Below, piece after piece: positions 44,761 to 54,487 of a stretch of 64,000 nucleotides of DNA (position 1 is its first letter; each line of letters opens with the position of its first letter). A program made the translations under genes and the position numbers. Source of the stretch: Pseudomonas salomonii (lineage in GTDB: Bacteria > Pseudomonadota > Gammaproteobacteria > Pseudomonadales > Pseudomonadaceae); assembly GCF_900107155.1 (NCBI RefSeq), contig NZ_FNOX01000001.1:585233-649232 (forward strand), read 5' to 3'. Under the pieces are notes generated by a model that saw nothing but the letters and a program-made list of their open reading frames with translations, had not been told where the DNA came from and ran no database searches.

Positions 44761-45870
44761 TCAGTGAGCCGGGCTGTAGCGGCGAACGCCGGATTCAACT
44801 TGAGGAATCTGCGCCGCCGTGCTGCCCGATGCCTGAAACAACACCAGATGCTCCGCCGCCACCCGAATCCCCACCTGCGCACCGACCTGATGGTCTGCAT
44901 GGCTGGGGAAAATCGACTCCAGCTGTGCGCCGGTCGGCAGTTGCAGGCGGTACAAGGTCGAAGCGCCAAGGAACGTCTTACCGACAATTCGCGCTTTCAA
45001 CGCACTGTCCGGCGCATAAACAATGTCATCCGGGCGTAGCAGAACGTCCACCGCGCCACCGGTTGGCCAGGTATAAGCACGATTGCCACGCAAGTCACCC
45101 AGTTCGGTACTCACCGATTCCGGCGAACTCAGTTGCCCGCGAATAAAGTAACCCTGGCCGATAAAGCTGGCGACATAAGGCGTCTGCGGTTCGTGGTAGA
45201 GGTTGTAGGGCGTGTCCCACTGCTCAAGGCGGCCTTCCTTGAATACCCCCACCTGATCACTCACGGCGAAGGCTTCTTCCTGATCATGGGTGACCAGAAT
45301 CGCACTGGTGCCACGCGCCTTGAGAATGTCGCGCACCTCATGGCTGAGCTTGCGCCGCAGTTCGCCATCGAGGTTGGAGAAGGGTTCGTCGAGCAGCAAC
45401 AGTTGCGGCTCCGGCGCCAGCGCGCGGGCGAGGGCGACGCGTTGTTGCTGGCCGCCGGAAAGCTCGTGTGGGAAGCGCTTGCCGAGGTTTTTCAGGTTGA
45501 CCAGTTCCAGCAGTTCGCCGACCACGCGGTCTTTTTGCGGGTGCTTGCGAATGCCGAAGGCGATGTTGTCGGCCACGCTCAAATGCGGAAACAGCGCGTA
45601 GTCCTGGAACACCATGCCAATGCGACGTTTCTCCGGCGCCAGGGTGAACCCGGCGCTGGAGATTACGTCACCGGCCAGGCTGATCTCACCTTCATGCACC
45701 GGCTCAAACCCGGCAATCGCCCGCAAGGTCGTGGTTTTGCCGCAACCTGAGGAGCCCAGCAGGCAGCCGATGTCACCGGCGTTGAGGTGCAGATTGAGGT
45801 TCTGCACCACGCGTTGATCTTGATAGCCGCATGCCAGATTGCGCAGGTTCAGCAGTAATGGCTGGCTCAT
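44761..45870 (-). CDS. ABC transporter ATP-binding protein, FbpC/PotA-like
   Basis: 369 aa from ATG 45870 ([10 protein letters not shown]), overlapping the argF stop by ATGA. N-terminal ATPase: Walker [21 protein letters not shown], signature [15 protein letters not shown], Walker [13 protein letters not shown] and [14 protein letters not shown] H-loop ([13 protein letters not shown]). The C-terminal ~130 residues are a TOBE-like domain ([14 protein letters not shown]..., [21 protein letters not shown]), as in FbpC/PotA importers of iron or polyamines. No permease or binding-protein gene adjoins it, as with PA3538 beside argF in P. aeruginosa. The transporter it serves is unknown. Confidence 0.85.
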   Translation of the reverse strand: MSQPLLLNLRNLACGYQDQRVVQNLNLHLNAGDIGCLLGSSGCGKTTTLRAIAGFEPVHEGEISLAGDVISSAGFTLAPEKRRIGMVFQDYALFPHLSVADNIAFGIRKHPQKDRVVGELLELVNLKNLGKRFPHELSGGQQQRVALARALAPEPQLLLLDEPFSNLDGELRRKLSHEVRDILKARGTSAILVTHDQEEAFAVSDQVGVFKEGRLEQWDTPYNLYHEPQTPYVASFIGQGYFIRGQLSSPESVSTELGDLRGNRAYTWPTGGAVDVLLRPDDIVYAPDSALKARIVGKTFLGASTLYRLQLPTGAQLESIFPSHADHQVGAQVGIRVAAEHLVLFQASGSTAAQIPQVESGVRRYSPAH

Positions 45871-46787
45871 GCGTGGTGGTACGACGGCGGGACGAGGAAT
45901 TCGAGCAGCGCCTTTTGCGCGTGCAGGCGGTTCTCGGCCTGGTCCCACGCCACCGAACGCTCATCGTCGAGCAGGTCGAGGCTGATTTCTTCGCCACGGT
46001 GCGCGGGCAGGCAGTGCATGAACAGCACGTCCGGCGCGGCCAGGTCGAGCAGGGCGCGGGTCACCTGGAACGGCGCGAACAGCGCCAGGCGCTTGGCGGT
46101 TTCTTCTTCCTGGCCCATGGAGGTCCACACGTCGGTGCTCACCAGGTGTGCGCCGATGACCGCGTCACGCGGGTCGCGCACCACGGTCACGCGATCACCG
46201 GCCTGGGCCAGGAAGCGTGCATCCGGCTCGTAGCCTTCGGGGCAGGCAACGCGCAGTTGGAAGTCGAACTGGATCGCCGCTTCTATATAGCTGTTGCACA
46301 TGTTGTTGCCGTCGCCGATCCAGGCCACGGTCTTGCCCTGAATCGAACCACGGTGCTCAAGGAAGGTTTGCATGTCGGCCAGCAACTGGCACGGGTGCAG
46401 GTCATCGGACAGGCCGTTGATCACCGGTACACGCGAGTTGGCGGAAAACTCGGTCACGGTGCTGTGGGCAAAAGTACGGATCATCACCGCATCGAGCATG
46501 CGCGACATCACGCGGGCGGCGTCGGCAATCGGCTCGCCACGGCCCAGTTGGGTGTCACGCGAGGACAGGAAGATGGCTTGGCCACCCAGCTGGATCATGC
46601 CGGCTTCGAACGACACGCGGGTGCGGGTCGACGACTTCTCGAAAATCATCCCGAGCACACGGTTTTTCAAAGGCTCGAACAGTACGCCGCGGTTACGCAG
46701 GTCTTTAAGCTCAATGCCTCGACGGATCACGCTGACCAGCTCTTCGGGCGTGCAATCCATCAGGGAGAGAAAGTGCCTTGCGCTCAT
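45867..46787 (-). CDS. argF: ArgF, anabolic ornithine carbamoyltransferase
   Basis: 306 aa from the second of two ATGs ([11 protein letters not shown]). Carbamoyl-phosphate site [22 protein letters not shown] with the HPCQ ornithine loop, and [13 protein letters not shown] near the C-terminus are all intact. Length near the ~305 of P. aeruginosa ArgF. Cytosolic; makes citrulline from ornithine. A promoter with an overlapping ArgR half-site is at 46902-46929. The downstream ABC ATPase is translationally coupled. Confidence 0.96.
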   Translation of the reverse strand: MSARHFLSLMDCTPEELVSVIRRGIELKDLRNRGVLFEPLKNRVLGMIFEKSSTRTRVSFEAGMIQLGGQAIFLSSRDTQLGRGEPIADAARVMSRMLDAVMIRTFAHSTVTEFSANSRVPVINGLSDDLHPCQLLADMQTFLEHRGSIQGKTVAWIGDGNNMCNSYIEAAIQFDFQLRVACPEGYEPDARFLAQAGDRVTVVRDPRDAVIGAHLVSTDVWTSMGQEEETAKRLALFAPFQVTRALLDLAAPDVLFMHCLPAHRGEEISLDLLDDERSVAWDQAENRLHAQKALLEFLVPPSYHHA

Positions 46788-46901
46788 CATTAACTACCTT
46801 TTTGCAACAGACCGCAGATACTCAAAGCCTTGTTTATTGTGACAACGGGCGAGACCTGCGGCGAAAGCCGCACGGGGCGACGAAATAGGGGAAGGCGCGA
46901 T

Positions 46902-46929
46902 CTTATAATTAAATGTCGCGTCTTACCAA
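46902..46929 (-). promoter_or_regulatory. argF promoter with overlapping ArgR site
   Basis: On the minus strand TTGGTA and TATAAG lie 16 bp apart, a fair sigma-70 pair. On the plus strand TGTCGC-N8-AA (46914-46929) exactly fits the P. aeruginosa ArgR consensus and covers the -35 and spacer, so ArgR binding would repress argF. Confidence 0.6.
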
Positions 46930-47209
46930 TAGGGCTACGGTTTTTAAGGGTGTTCAAGAGGGGCGCCGGAGCGCTTTTGAAGACTGATTCCTGACAGCAG
47001 CGCCCCATTTGTACACTGGCGCCGAGACCTTTTGCAATGTGTGGGGGCGGGCTCGGGCCAGGCTGCGTCGGTTTCAGCGCTGCTGTAGCAAGCTTTGAAA
47101 CATTTGCTCACGGTCTGGCCTATGCCCTTTGATTCACGCGGCGAACGTTGCTGGTGCGCGTCCGGTTGTCGGGCCATAGTTGGGCCAAAGCCCAATAAAG
47201 AGACTGGCC
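46930..47209. other. Intergenic stretch between argF promoter and molybdopterin gene
   Basis: No credible gene. A single degenerate REP-like string (GTGGGGGCGGGCTCGG near 47040) has no inverted partner. The last 30 bases form the leader of the gene at 47210. Confidence 0.6.
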
Positions 47210-49318
47210 ATGACCAAGACTCTCCACCACCGTGCCTGCCATCTGTGTGAAGCCATCTGTGGTCTGACCCTGGAAACCACCCAGGCGGACGACGGCAGCC
47301 TGGCGATCACTTCCATCAAGGGCGACCCGCTGGATACGTTCAGCCGCGGACACATTTGCCCAAAAGCCGTGGCGCTGCAGGACATCCAGAACGACCCGGA
47401 CCGTTTGCACCAGCCCATGCTGCGCGTGGGCAGCGACTGGCAGCCGATCCCGTGGGACGAAGCCTTTGCGCTGGTGGCCGAACGCCTCGCAGGCATTCAG
47501 GCCCGGCACGGGCAGAACGCGGTGGCGGTGTATCAGGGCAACCCCAGCGTGCATAACTATGGGTTGATGACCCACAGCAACTACTTCCTTGGCCTGCTGA
47601 AGACGCGCAATCGGTATTCCGCCACCTCGGTGGACCAGTTGCCCCATCACCTCACCAGCCACCTGATGTACGGCCATGGCTTGTTGCTGCCGATTCCGGA
47701 CATCGACCACACCGACTTCATGCTGATCCTGGGCGGCAACCCGCTGGCGTCCAACGGCAGCATCATGACCGTGCCCGATGTGGAAAAACGCCTCAAGGCC
47801 ATCCAGGCGCGTGGCGGCAAAGTGGTGGTGGTTGACCCCCGACGCAGCGAGACGGCAGCGATTGCCGATCAGCATGTGTTCGTGCGCCCCGGTGGCGACG
47901 CCGCGCTGTTGTTCGGGCTGCTCAACACCTTGTTCAGCGAAAACCTGACCCGCGACAGCCATTTGCCGATTGCTGGCCTGGAGGCTGTGCGCCAGGCGAT
48001 TGCCGGGTTTACCGCTGAAGCCATGAGCCGCCAGTGTGCGGTGCCTGCCGAGCAGATCCGCCAGTTGGCGCGGGACTTTGCGGCGGCGGACAAGGCCGTG
48101 TGCTACGGGCGCATGGGCGTATCGACCCAGGCCTTCGGCACGCTGTGCCATTGGCTGGTGCAATTGATCAATCTGGTCACGGGCAACCTCGACCGTGTCG
48201 GCGGCGCCCTCTGCACCACGCCGGCAGTAGACCTGGTGGCCTCCACTGGCGGTGGGCACTTCAATCGCTGGCAAAGCCGGGTGTCCGGGCGGCCGGAGTA
48301 CGGTGGTGAGTTGCCCGTTTCGGCCCTGGCCGAAGAGATGCTCACTGAAGGCGAAGGGCAGATCCGCGCCCTGGTGACGGTGGCCGGAAACCCGGTGCTG
48401 TCCACGCCTAACGGCCGCCAACTGGAGAAGGCCCTGGACGGTTTGGAGTTCATGGTCAGCGTCGACCTGTATATCAACGAAACCACGCGCTATGCCGACC
48501 TGATCCTGCCGTCCACCTCGGCGCTGGAAAACGATCACTACGACACCACATTCAATATGTTTGCGGTGCGTAACGTCACCCGCTTCAATCGCGCGATCCT
48601 GCCCAAGCCTGTTGGCGCGTTGCATGACTGGGAGATCTTTGTCGGTTTGGCCAAGGCCTTCGCTGCGCACACCGGTGTTGCGCTCAAGCCGACCATGGCA
48701 CCGGCGCAGATGATCGACTTTGGCTTGCGCGCCGGGGTCTATGGCGATGCTTCCGAGCACAAACTGTCGGTGGCCATGCTCGCCGATCATCCCCATGGCG
48801 TGGACCTGGGGCCGCTCAAGCCTAACCTGGCCGCACGCTTGAAAACCGCCGACGGCCATGTGCAGGCGGCGCCTGCGGTGATCCTGGCGGACCTGGCGCG
48901 GTTTGCCGCGCAGCCGGTGCCGATGGTCAATGAATTGTTACTGATCGGCCGTCGGCATGTGCGCAGCAACAATTCCTGGATGCATAACTATCACCGCCTG
49001 GTGAAGGGCAAGCCGCGCCATCAACTGCATATGCACCCCGACGACCTGGCCAGCCGACAATTGAGCGATGGGCAGTGGGTGCGCGTCAGCTCACGTATTG
49101 GCGAGATTGAAGTGGAAGTGGTGGCGAGCCTGGACATGATGCCCGGCGTGGTCAGCCTGCCTCACGGCTGGGGGCACGGTCGCCCAGGCGTGCGCATGAC
49201 CATCGCCAGTGAGCAGCCCGGGGCCAGTGCCAATGACCTGACCGACGAGCGGCAATTGGACGAGTTGTCTGGGAACGCCGCGCTCAATGGCGTCCCGGTG
49301 CAGGTGGCCGCCGCATAA
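47210..49318 (+). CDS. Molybdopterin-dependent oxidoreductase, formate-dehydrogenase-like
   Basis: 702 aa from ATG 47210 (MTKTLHHRACHLCEA); the frame is open 30 bp further up without a ribosome site. N-terminal [4Fe-4S] ligands CHLCEAIC...GHICPKAV (C-x2-C-x3-C-x~34-C). Then the DMSO-reductase fold: VAVYQGNPSVHNYG, LILGGNPLASNGS, VVVDPRRSETA, FVRPGGDAALLFGLLN and a C-terminal molydopterin-dinucleotide domain (MHPDDLASRQLSDGQWVRVSS, SLPHGWGHG). No signal peptide and no partner subunit or FdhD nearby. Substrate unknown; related to NAD-independent formate dehydrogenase-like or assimilatory enzymes. Confidence 0.85.
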   Translation: MTKTLHHRACHLCEAICGLTLETTQADDGSLAITSIKGDPLDTFSRGHICPKAVALQDIQNDPDRLHQPMLRVGSDWQPIPWDEAFALVAERLAGIQARHGQNAVAVYQGNPSVHNYGLMTHSNYFLGLLKTRNRYSATSVDQLPHHLTSHLMYGHGLLLPIPDIDHTDFMLILGGNPLASNGSIMTVPDVEKRLKAIQARGGKVVVVDPRRSETAAIADQHVFVRPGGDAALLFGLLNTLFSENLTRDSHLPIAGLEAVRQAIAGFTAEAMSRQCAVPAEQIRQLARDFAAADKAVCYGRMGVSTQAFGTLCHWLVQLINLVTGNLDRVGGALCTTPAVDLVASTGGGHFNRWQSRVSGRPEYGGELPVSALAEEMLTEGEGQIRALVTVAGNPVLSTPNGRQLEKALDGLEFMVSVDLYINETTRYADLILPSTSALENDHYDTTFNMFAVRNVTRFNRAILPKPVGALHDWEIFVGLAKAFAAHTGVALKPTMAPAQMIDFGLRAGVYGDASEHKLSVAMLADHPHGVDLGPLKPNLAARLKTADGHVQAAPAVILADLARFAAQPVPMVNELLLIGRRHVRSNNSWMHNYHRLVKGKPRHQLHMHPDDLASRQLSDGQWVRVSSRIGEIEVEVVASLDMMPGVVSLPHGWGHGRPGVRMTIASEQPGASANDLTDERQLDELSGNAALNGVPVQVAAA

Positions 49319-49402
49319 GGCCCGAGCACCGCGCTGGAATTTTGCGTTACAATGCGCCACCGTGCCGACCTGTGAGTCGCAAAGTTCCAGCCGAGGTGTT
49401 CC

Positions 49403-49741
49403 ATGGATATCATCGAAACGATCAAAGAGCAGATTGCCAATAACACCATTCTGCTTTACATGAAGGGCGCCCCTAACGCTCCTCAGTGCGGTTTCTCCGC
49501 GAAGGCTTCCCAGGCCATCATGGCGTGCGGCGAGAAATTCGCTTACGTGGATATCCTGCAAAACCCGGAAATCCGCGCCAACCTGCCGAAGTACGCCAAC
49601 TGGCCGACTTTCCCGCAATTGTGGGTAGCCGGTGAACTGGTCGGCGGTAGCGATATCATCACTGAAATGGCAGCTGATGGTTCGTTGCAAGCGCTGATCA
49701 AAGATGCAGCGGCAAATGCGGCGGCCAAGACTGACGCTTGA
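49403..49741 (+). CDS. grxD: GrxD, monothiol glutaredoxin
   Basis: 112 aa. Active site CGFS in APNAPQCGFSAKA, with LYMKGAPNAP before it; cis-Pro and GG in WPTFPQLWVAGELVGGSDI. The Grx4 class binds and passes on [2Fe-2S] clusters with glutathione. GAGG precedes ATG. A strong terminator follows 14 bp after the stop. Confidence 0.96.
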   Translation: MDIIETIKEQIANNTILLYMKGAPNAPQCGFSAKASQAIMACGEKFAYVDILQNPEIRANLPKYANWPTFPQLWVAGELVGGSDIITEMAADGSLQALIKDAAANAAAKTDA

Positions 49742-49754
49742 TCCGAATGCAATA

Positions 49755-49791
49755 AAAAGCCCCGCTTCTCGAAAGAGAGCGGGGCTTTTTT
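49755..49791 (+). terminator. Rho-independent terminator of grxD
   Basis: AAAAGCCCCGCT/AGCGGGGCTTTT stem around TCTCGAAAGAG, followed by T residues; symmetrical, so it can also serve the other strand. Confidence 0.92.
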
Positions 49792-49793
49792 GT

Positions 49794-49865
49794 GATCGTT
49801 CCCACGCTCCGCGTGGGAATGCATCCTGTGACGCTCTGCGTCACCATGCTCAAGTGGGAACGATC
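49794..49865. repeat. Composite palindromic repeat, shortened copy 4
   Basis: GATCGTTCCCACGC hairpin and one GTGACGCTCTGCGTCAC palindrome as in the other copies, but the second inner palindrome and most of the right hairpin are gone; it ends with only GTGGGAACGATC. Looks like an internal deletion. Confidence 0.75.
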
Positions 49866-49873
49866 TTCAGCGC

Positions 49874-50344
49874 TTATTCACCCATCTGCGATTGCAGGTA
49901 GTTTTCCAGGCTGACTTTAACGATCAAGCCCAGCTGGGTTTCCAGCCAGTCGATATGTTCTTCCTGATCTTCCAGGATATCTTCCAGCAGCTCACGGCTG
50001 CCGAAGTCGCCTTTGGTTTCGCAGTGAGCGATGGCGGCCTTGAGGTCGCTGTGGCTCTTCTGCTCGAACTTCAGGTCGCTGCTGATCATCTCCTGGGTGT
50101 GCTCGCCGATGTTCAGCTTGCCCAGGTCCTGTACGTTCGGCAGGCCTTCCAGGAACAGGATGCGCTTGATCAGCGCGTCTGCGTCCTTCATGGCCTTGAT
50201 CGATTCTTTGTATTCACGCTTGCCGAGCTTTTCCAGGCCCCAATCGTCATACATGCGCGCATGCAGAAAGTACTGATTGATCGCGACCAGTTCATTGGCA
50301 AGGATTTTGTTGAGTTGCTGGATGGCTGAGATGTCGCCTTTCAT
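49874..50344 (-). CDS. bfrB: Bacterioferritin
   Basis: 156 aa. Ferroxidase ligands are in [19 protein letters not shown] (Glu18), [24 protein letters not shown] (Glu51, Met52 as the likely haem ligand, His-to-Asp pattern) and [13 protein letters not shown]. The 24-mer shell stores iron, with haem passing electrons for release. Its partner bfd lies upstream on the same strand. Iron-storage Bfr with the haem Met kept, P. aeruginosa BfrB-like. Confidence 0.95.
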   Translation of the reverse strand: MKGDISAIQQLNKILANELVAINQYFLHARMYDDWGLEKLGKREYKESIKAMKDADALIKRILFLEGLPNVQDLGKLNIGEHTQEMISSDLKFEQKSHSDLKAAIAHCETKGDFGSRELLEDILEDQEEHIDWLETQLGLIVKVSLENYLQSQMGE

Positions 50345-50507
50345 GACTGGGGTCCTGCCCTGTAATAGCTGTGTATAAAGCGGAGTTTGAGCGGCGAAAT
50401 CTCTAGTGTCAAACCTAAGTTATTGAATAATAAATGAAAATTAATCGGAATAAGAATGTTTGTGTTCCGCGTCTTGGCGCTAACTAATTGAATTACAGGC
50501 ATAAAAA

Positions 50508-50528
50508 AACCGGACTCTAAGTCCGGTT
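50508..50528 (-). terminator. Rho-independent terminator of bfd
   Basis: AACCGGAC/GTCCGGTT stem with loop TCTAA; followed by seven T on the minus strand. Separates bfd from bfrB, so bfrB needs its own promoter in the AT-rich 160 bp beyond. Confidence 0.9.
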
Positions 50529-50545
50529 CTTCAAAACACGCCTAT

Positions 50546-50764
50546 TTAAGCGTGTGTAAATTCTGCTGAGTAGGGGAGCGCGGCCTGGGCTGTTTGCAGC
50601 TGCGTCAGGGTTTCCCGTACCACTTGCTTGGCGAGGCAAGCACATTTGCCGCACTGGCTGGCAACGCCGGTGGTTTCACGTACTTCCTTGTAGCTGCAGC
50701 AACCTTCATAGATTGCTTCGCGGATTTGTCCGTCGGTGACGCCAGTGCAGAGGCAGACATACAT
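50546..50764 (-). CDS. bfd: Bfd, bacterioferritin-associated ferredoxin
   Basis: 72 aa. [2Fe-2S] ligands C4, C6, C38 and C41 (MYVCLCTGVTDGQI...ASQCGKCACLA). Bfd docks on bacterioferritin and reduces its haem to mobilise iron. A Fur box at 50818-50832, 54 bp upstream, fits induction in low iron. Own terminator downstream. Confidence 0.95.
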   Translation of the reverse strand: MYVCLCTGVTDGQIREAIYEGCCSYKEVRETTGVASQCGKCACLAKQVVRETLTQLQTAQAALPYSAEFTHA

Positions 50765-50817
50765 AAGGGAGAACCATCGCGGGTTTAAGGCTTAAGTGCG
50801 ATGGATCTTAATGTTAA

Positions 50818-50832
50818 CGAGAATGATTGTCA
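50818..50832. promoter_or_regulatory. Fur box of bfd
   Basis: CGAGAATGATTGTCA matches 11 of 14 positions of TGATAAT-N-ATTATCA, within the bfd promoter region. It fits the known iron-repressed expression of bfd in pseudomonads. Confidence 0.7.
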
Positions 50833-51007
50833 AAGTAGATTCGCAGGGTTTTGCCAGGTCCCTGCGGCGCGCTGACGAACGGTTTTTTCAGTGTATGATG
50901 GTCGGTCTTCACGAAGCGTGACCGCGTCACAGGCCTGTCGCTTAACTGCGCCAGACTTGGGTCGGTCCTTTTACTTCAATCGTCACCCTTACATCAGGAG
51001 ATACCCA

Positions 51008-51610
51008 ATGAGCGTACTCGTCGGCAAACAAGCCCCGGATTTCGACGTACCTGCCGTGCTCGGCAATGGCGAAATCGTTGACAGCTTTAAACTGTCTGAA
51101 GCCATCAAAGGCAAATACGGCCTGGTGTTCTTCTACCCGCTGGACTTCACCTTCGTGTGCCCGTCGGAGCTGATCGCTCTGGACCACCGCATGGACGATT
51201 TCAAGGCGCGCAACGTTGAAGTGGTCGCCGTTTCCATCGACTCCCATTTCACCCACAACGCCTGGCGCAACACCGCCATCAATGATGGCGGCATCGGCAA
51301 AGTCAAATACACCATGGCTGCCGACATGAAGCACGACATTGCCAAGGCCTACGACGTTGAGTCCGAAGGCGGCGTGGCGTTCCGTGGCGCGTTCCTGATC
51401 GATGACAAGGGCGTTGTACGCTCGCAGATCATCAACGACCTGCCGCTGGGCCGTAACATGGAAGAGCTGATCCGTCTGGTCGACGCCCTGCAATTCCACG
51501 AAGAGCACGGCGAAGTCTGCCCTGCCAACTGGAAAAAAGGCGACAAAGGCATGAACGCTTCGCCAGAAGGCGTTGCGGCTTACCTGACCGAGAACGCCGG
51601 CAAGCTGTAA
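51008..51610 (+). CDS. 2-Cys peroxiredoxin (AhpC/Tsa family)
   Basis: 200 aa from ATG 51008 (MSVLVGKQAPDF), CAGGAG upstream; an earlier in-frame start at 50891 is not supported. Peroxidatic Cys in FYPLDFTFVCPSEL and resolving Cys in HGEVCPANWKKG, as in typical 2-Cys enzymes. Reduces hydrogen and organic peroxides in the cytosol. Corresponds in position to PA3529. Likely paired with thioredoxin rather than AhpF, none of which is near. Confidence 0.95.
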   Translation: MSVLVGKQAPDFDVPAVLGNGEIVDSFKLSEAIKGKYGLVFFYPLDFTFVCPSELIALDHRMDDFKARNVEVVAVSIDSHFTHNAWRNTAINDGGIGKVKYTMAADMKHDIAKAYDVESEGGVAFRGAFLIDDKGVVRSQIINDLPLGRNMEELIRLVDALQFHEEHGEVCPANWKKGDKGMNASPEGVAAYLTENAGKL

Positions 51611-51627
51611 GCCAGGTTCGAAGCAAA

Positions 51628-51657
51628 AAAAACCGGCCTGAGAAGGCCGGTTTTTTT
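51628..51657 (+). terminator. Terminator between peroxiredoxin and rnt
   Basis: AAAACCGGCCT/AGGCCGGTTTT stem, GAGA loop, T run on the plus strand and A run before it, so it can stop the convergent rnt transcript too. Confidence 0.92.
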
Positions 51658-51674
51658 ATGCGCGGGGTTCAACT

Positions 51675-52346
51675 TCAGTCGTTGAAGTCTTCCCAGCCGC
51701 CCATCTGTTTCCAACGGTTGACGATGCCGCAGAACAGCTCGGCGGTCTTTTCGGTGTCGTAGCGGGCCGAGTGGGCCTCACGACCGTCAAAGTCGATACC
51801 GGCTGCCTGGCAGGCCTTCGCCAACACGGTCTGGCCGTAAGCCAGGCCCGCAAGCGTGGCGGTGTCGAAGCTGGAAAATGGGTGAAACGGGTTGCGCTTC
51901 ATGTCCAAGCGCGTCACGGCAGCATTCAGGAAGCCCAGGTCGAAGCTGCTGTTGTGACCCACCAGGATCGCGCGTTTGCAGCCATTGGCCTTCAACGCTT
52001 TGCGCACACCACGGAAGATATCGGTCAGCGCCGCTTCTTCACTCACCGCCATGCGCAGCGGGTGATCGAGCTTGATCCCGGTGAATTCAAGGGCTGCAGC
52101 TTCGATATTCGCGCCTTCAAACGGTTCCACGCGGAAGAAATGGGTGTGTTCCGGGAACACAAAACCCTGCTCGTCCATGCCGATGGTGGTAGCGGCGATT
52201 TCCAGCAACGCGTCGGTGGCGCAGTTGAAACCACCGGTTTCTACGTCGATGACAACCGGCAGATAGCCGCGAAACCGCTCGGCCATCGGGTGGCGGGAGC
52301 CGCCACCACTGTGCTCGTGTTCGTCGTCGTAATGGTCTTCACTCAC
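51675..52346 (-). CDS. rnt: Ribonuclease T
   Basis: 223 aa. DEDD exonuclease motifs: [21 protein letters not shown] (Asp, Glu), [17 protein letters not shown] (Asp) and [14 protein letters not shown] (His/Asp). RNase T trims tRNA and 5S rRNA 3' ends. Its start overlaps the pyrC stop by ATGA, as in other pseudomonads. Confidence 0.96.
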   Translation of the reverse strand: MSEDHYDDEHEHSGGGSRHPMAERFRGYLPVVIDVETGGFNCATDALLEIAATTIGMDEQGFVFPEHTHFFRVEPFEGANIEAAALEFTGIKLDHPLRMAVSEEAALTDIFRGVRKALKANGCKRAILVGHNSSFDLGFLNAAVTRLDMKRNPFHPFSSFDTATLAGLAYGQTVLAKACQAAGIDFDGREAHSARYDTEKTAELFCGIVNRWKQMGGWEDFND

Positions 52347-53389
52347 TTGCTTTCCTCCAGCAGGCGCCAGCGCAGTGTTTCACCGGCGCGCAGCGGGATA
52401 ACAGTCAGCTCGCCAAACGGCAGGCTGGCAGGGGCGGTCCAGTCTTCACGAACCAGGGTAATGCGGTCGGTATTCGCCGGCAGGCCGTAGAAACGCGGGC
52501 CGTTGAGGCTGGCGAACGCCTCGAGCTTGTCCAGGGCGTTGCGCTGTTCAAACGCTTCGGCATACAGCTCGATGGCGGCATACGCGGTGTAGCAACCGGC
52601 ACAGCCGCATGCCGCTTCTTTGGCGTGCTGGGCGTGGGGCGCCGAGTCGGTGCCGAGGAAGAACTTCGGGCTGCCGCTGGTGGCGGCGTCCAGCAGGGCC
52701 ACCTGGTGGGTGTTGCGTTTGAGGATCGGCAGGCAATAGAAGTGCGGCCGAATCCCGCCCACCAGCATGTGGTTGCGGTTATAGAGCAGGTGATGCGCGG
52801 TGATGGTCGCGCCCACATTGGCCGAAGCCTCGTTGACGAACTGCACGGCGTCGGCGGTGGTGATGTGTTCGAACACGACCTTGAGGGTCGGGAACAGCTC
52901 GACCACACGGCGCATATGCTCGTCGATGAAGATCTTTTCACGATCAAACACATCCACATCGCCACGGGTGACTTCACCGTGGATCAGCAGCGGCATGCCG
53001 ACTTCAGCCATGGCTTCGATCGCCGGCAGGATCTTGTCGATACTGGTCACGCCGGAGTCGGAGTTGGTGGTCGCGCCCGCCGGGTACAGCTTGGCGGCGT
53101 ACACAAAACCGCTGGCCTTGGCCTCGCGAATCTCGGCAGGCTGGGTGCGGTCGGTGAGGTAGAGCACCATCAACGGTTCGAAGCGGCTGCCGGCCGGGCG
53201 CGCAGCGAGGATACGCTGGCGATAGGCATCGGCTTGCTCGGCATTACGCACCGGAGGTACCAGGTTAGGCATGATAATCGCGCGGCCAAACGTGCGCGCT
53301 ACATCGGCCACGGTTTGGGGTAACGCAGCACCATCGCGAAGATGAATATGCCAGTCGTCGGGACGCAGCAGGGTCAGGCGGTCGGACAT
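52343..53389 (-). CDS. pyrC: Dihydroorotase (class II)
   Basis: 348 aa from ATG 53389 ([19 protein letters not shown]), the same length as E. coli PyrC. Metal site [19 protein letters not shown]; carbamylated-Lys region [49 protein letters not shown] with catalytic Asp. Third step of pyrimidine synthesis. Overlaps rnt by 4 bp. Confidence 0.96.
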   Translation of the reverse strand: MSDRLTLLRPDDWHIHLRDGAALPQTVADVARTFGRAIIMPNLVPPVRNAEQADAYRQRILAARPAGSRFEPLMVLYLTDRTQPAEIREAKASGFVYAAKLYPAGATTNSDSGVTSIDKILPAIEAMAEVGMPLLIHGEVTRGDVDVFDREKIFIDEHMRRVVELFPTLKVVFEHITTADAVQFVNEASANVGATITAHHLLYNRNHMLVGGIRPHFYCLPILKRNTHQVALLDAATSGSPKFFLGTDSAPHAQHAKEAACGCAGCYTAYAAIELYAEAFEQRNALDKLEAFASLNGPRFYGLPANTDRITLVREDWTAPASLPFGELTVIPLRAGETLRWRLLEESK

Positions 53390-53545
53390 TGGGGATTCCA
53401 GGCGGGTCAATCTGGTGGGAATGCTACCGGAAAAGACTCTTGCAGGCACTCGCTATCAAGTTTTGCCGCACGTGTCCGATATCCCTGGGTATGCCTTAAC
53501 GACGTATGACGCTTTGAAGTGTTGTAGAAACCAGTGGAGCCTCCC

Positions 53546-54454
53546 GTGCGCCAGCATTATCTAGCCCTGCTCAGTGTGTTCGCCAGCCTGCCTGCGATGG
53601 CACTCACATTCCAGACACGTCTGGAGAACATTGAGTGGAAGGTGGAAGGCGACCAGTTCGAGTGCCGCCTGACCCAGCCGATCACCGATTTCGGCTCGGG
53701 TGAGTTCGTGCGCCGGGCCGGCGAGCAGGCCACATTTCGCCTCAAAGCCTACAGCGGCGCGCTCGGGGCGGGCTCGGCGACCTTGTTGGCGGCGGCTGCT
53801 CCCTGGCAGCCGGGCCGTGGCGATATCAACCTCGGTGCGGTGCGTGTCGGCAGTGGTGATGTGCTGTTCAACAGCTCCCAGGCCCAGGCCGGGCGTTTGT
53901 TCACCGGCTTGCTCGAAGGGCGCAGCCCCACCGTGCGGCATTACGGGCGTGAGGGCGGCTACTCGGAAGTCCGCCTGTTGCCGGTGAAATTCAACAAGGC
54001 CTTCAACGACTATCAACTGTGCACCACCAAGCTGTTGCCGATGAATTACGATCAGGTCAAACAGACTGAAGTCGGCTTCCCCGGTGGCGGTATCGAGTTG
54101 GACGCCGCTGCCAAAAAGAAGCTGGATGTGATTCTCGCGTTCATGAAAGCCGACCCGACGGTCAATCACGTCGAGCTCAATGGGCATTCCGACAACAGCG
54201 GCAACCGCCTGACCAACCGTGACGTCTCGCGCCGTCGTGCCCTGGCGGTGATGGACTACTTCAAGGCCAATGGCATCCAGGAATCGCAGATCACGATGCG
54301 CTTTCACGGTGAAAGTTACCCACTGGCGCCCAATACCAATGCCGCCAACCGCGCCCGCAATCGTCGCGTGAATATTCAGCTCGAACGCGTGGCTACCCCC
54401 GCGAAACCGGCGCCCCAGGCCACTGGCCCGAGCAGCGCGGCACACACCTCATAA
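53546..54454 (+). CDS. motY: MotY-like OmpA-family flagellar T-ring protein
   Basis: 302 aa from GTG 53546 (start of the signal MRQHYLALLSVFASLPAMA), with TGGAG just upstream; a GTG 12 bp earlier is possible. Signal peptide, then a MotY N-domain (LTFQTRLENIEWKVEGDQFECRLTQPI...GEFVRRAGE), then an OmpA peptidoglycan-binding domain: VNHVELNGHSDNSGNRLTNRDVSRRRALAVMDYF...RNRRVNIQLE. In pseudomonads and vibrios MotY helps the stator units in swimming. Position between pyrC and argG matches PA3526. Confidence 0.93.
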   Translation: MRQHYLALLSVFASLPAMALTFQTRLENIEWKVEGDQFECRLTQPITDFGSGEFVRRAGEQATFRLKAYSGALGAGSATLLAAAAPWQPGRGDINLGAVRVGSGDVLFNSSQAQAGRLFTGLLEGRSPTVRHYGREGGYSEVRLLPVKFNKAFNDYQLCTTKLLPMNYDQVKQTEVGFPGGGIELDAAAKKKLDVILAFMKADPTVNHVELNGHSDNSGNRLTNRDVSRRRALAVMDYFKANGIQESQITMRFHGESYPLAPNTNAANRARNRRVNIQLERVATPAKPAPQATGPSSAAHTS

Positions 54455-54487
54455 GGTGCGACCATCGGTCGCCCGCTCGACATAATC

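Noticed and set aside
47036..47062. Single degenerate REP-like string
   Set aside because: Several mismatches and no inverted partner; not counted as a repeat.
47120..48859. 579-codon frame antisense to the molybdopterin gene
   Set aside because: Shadow frame with no family features.
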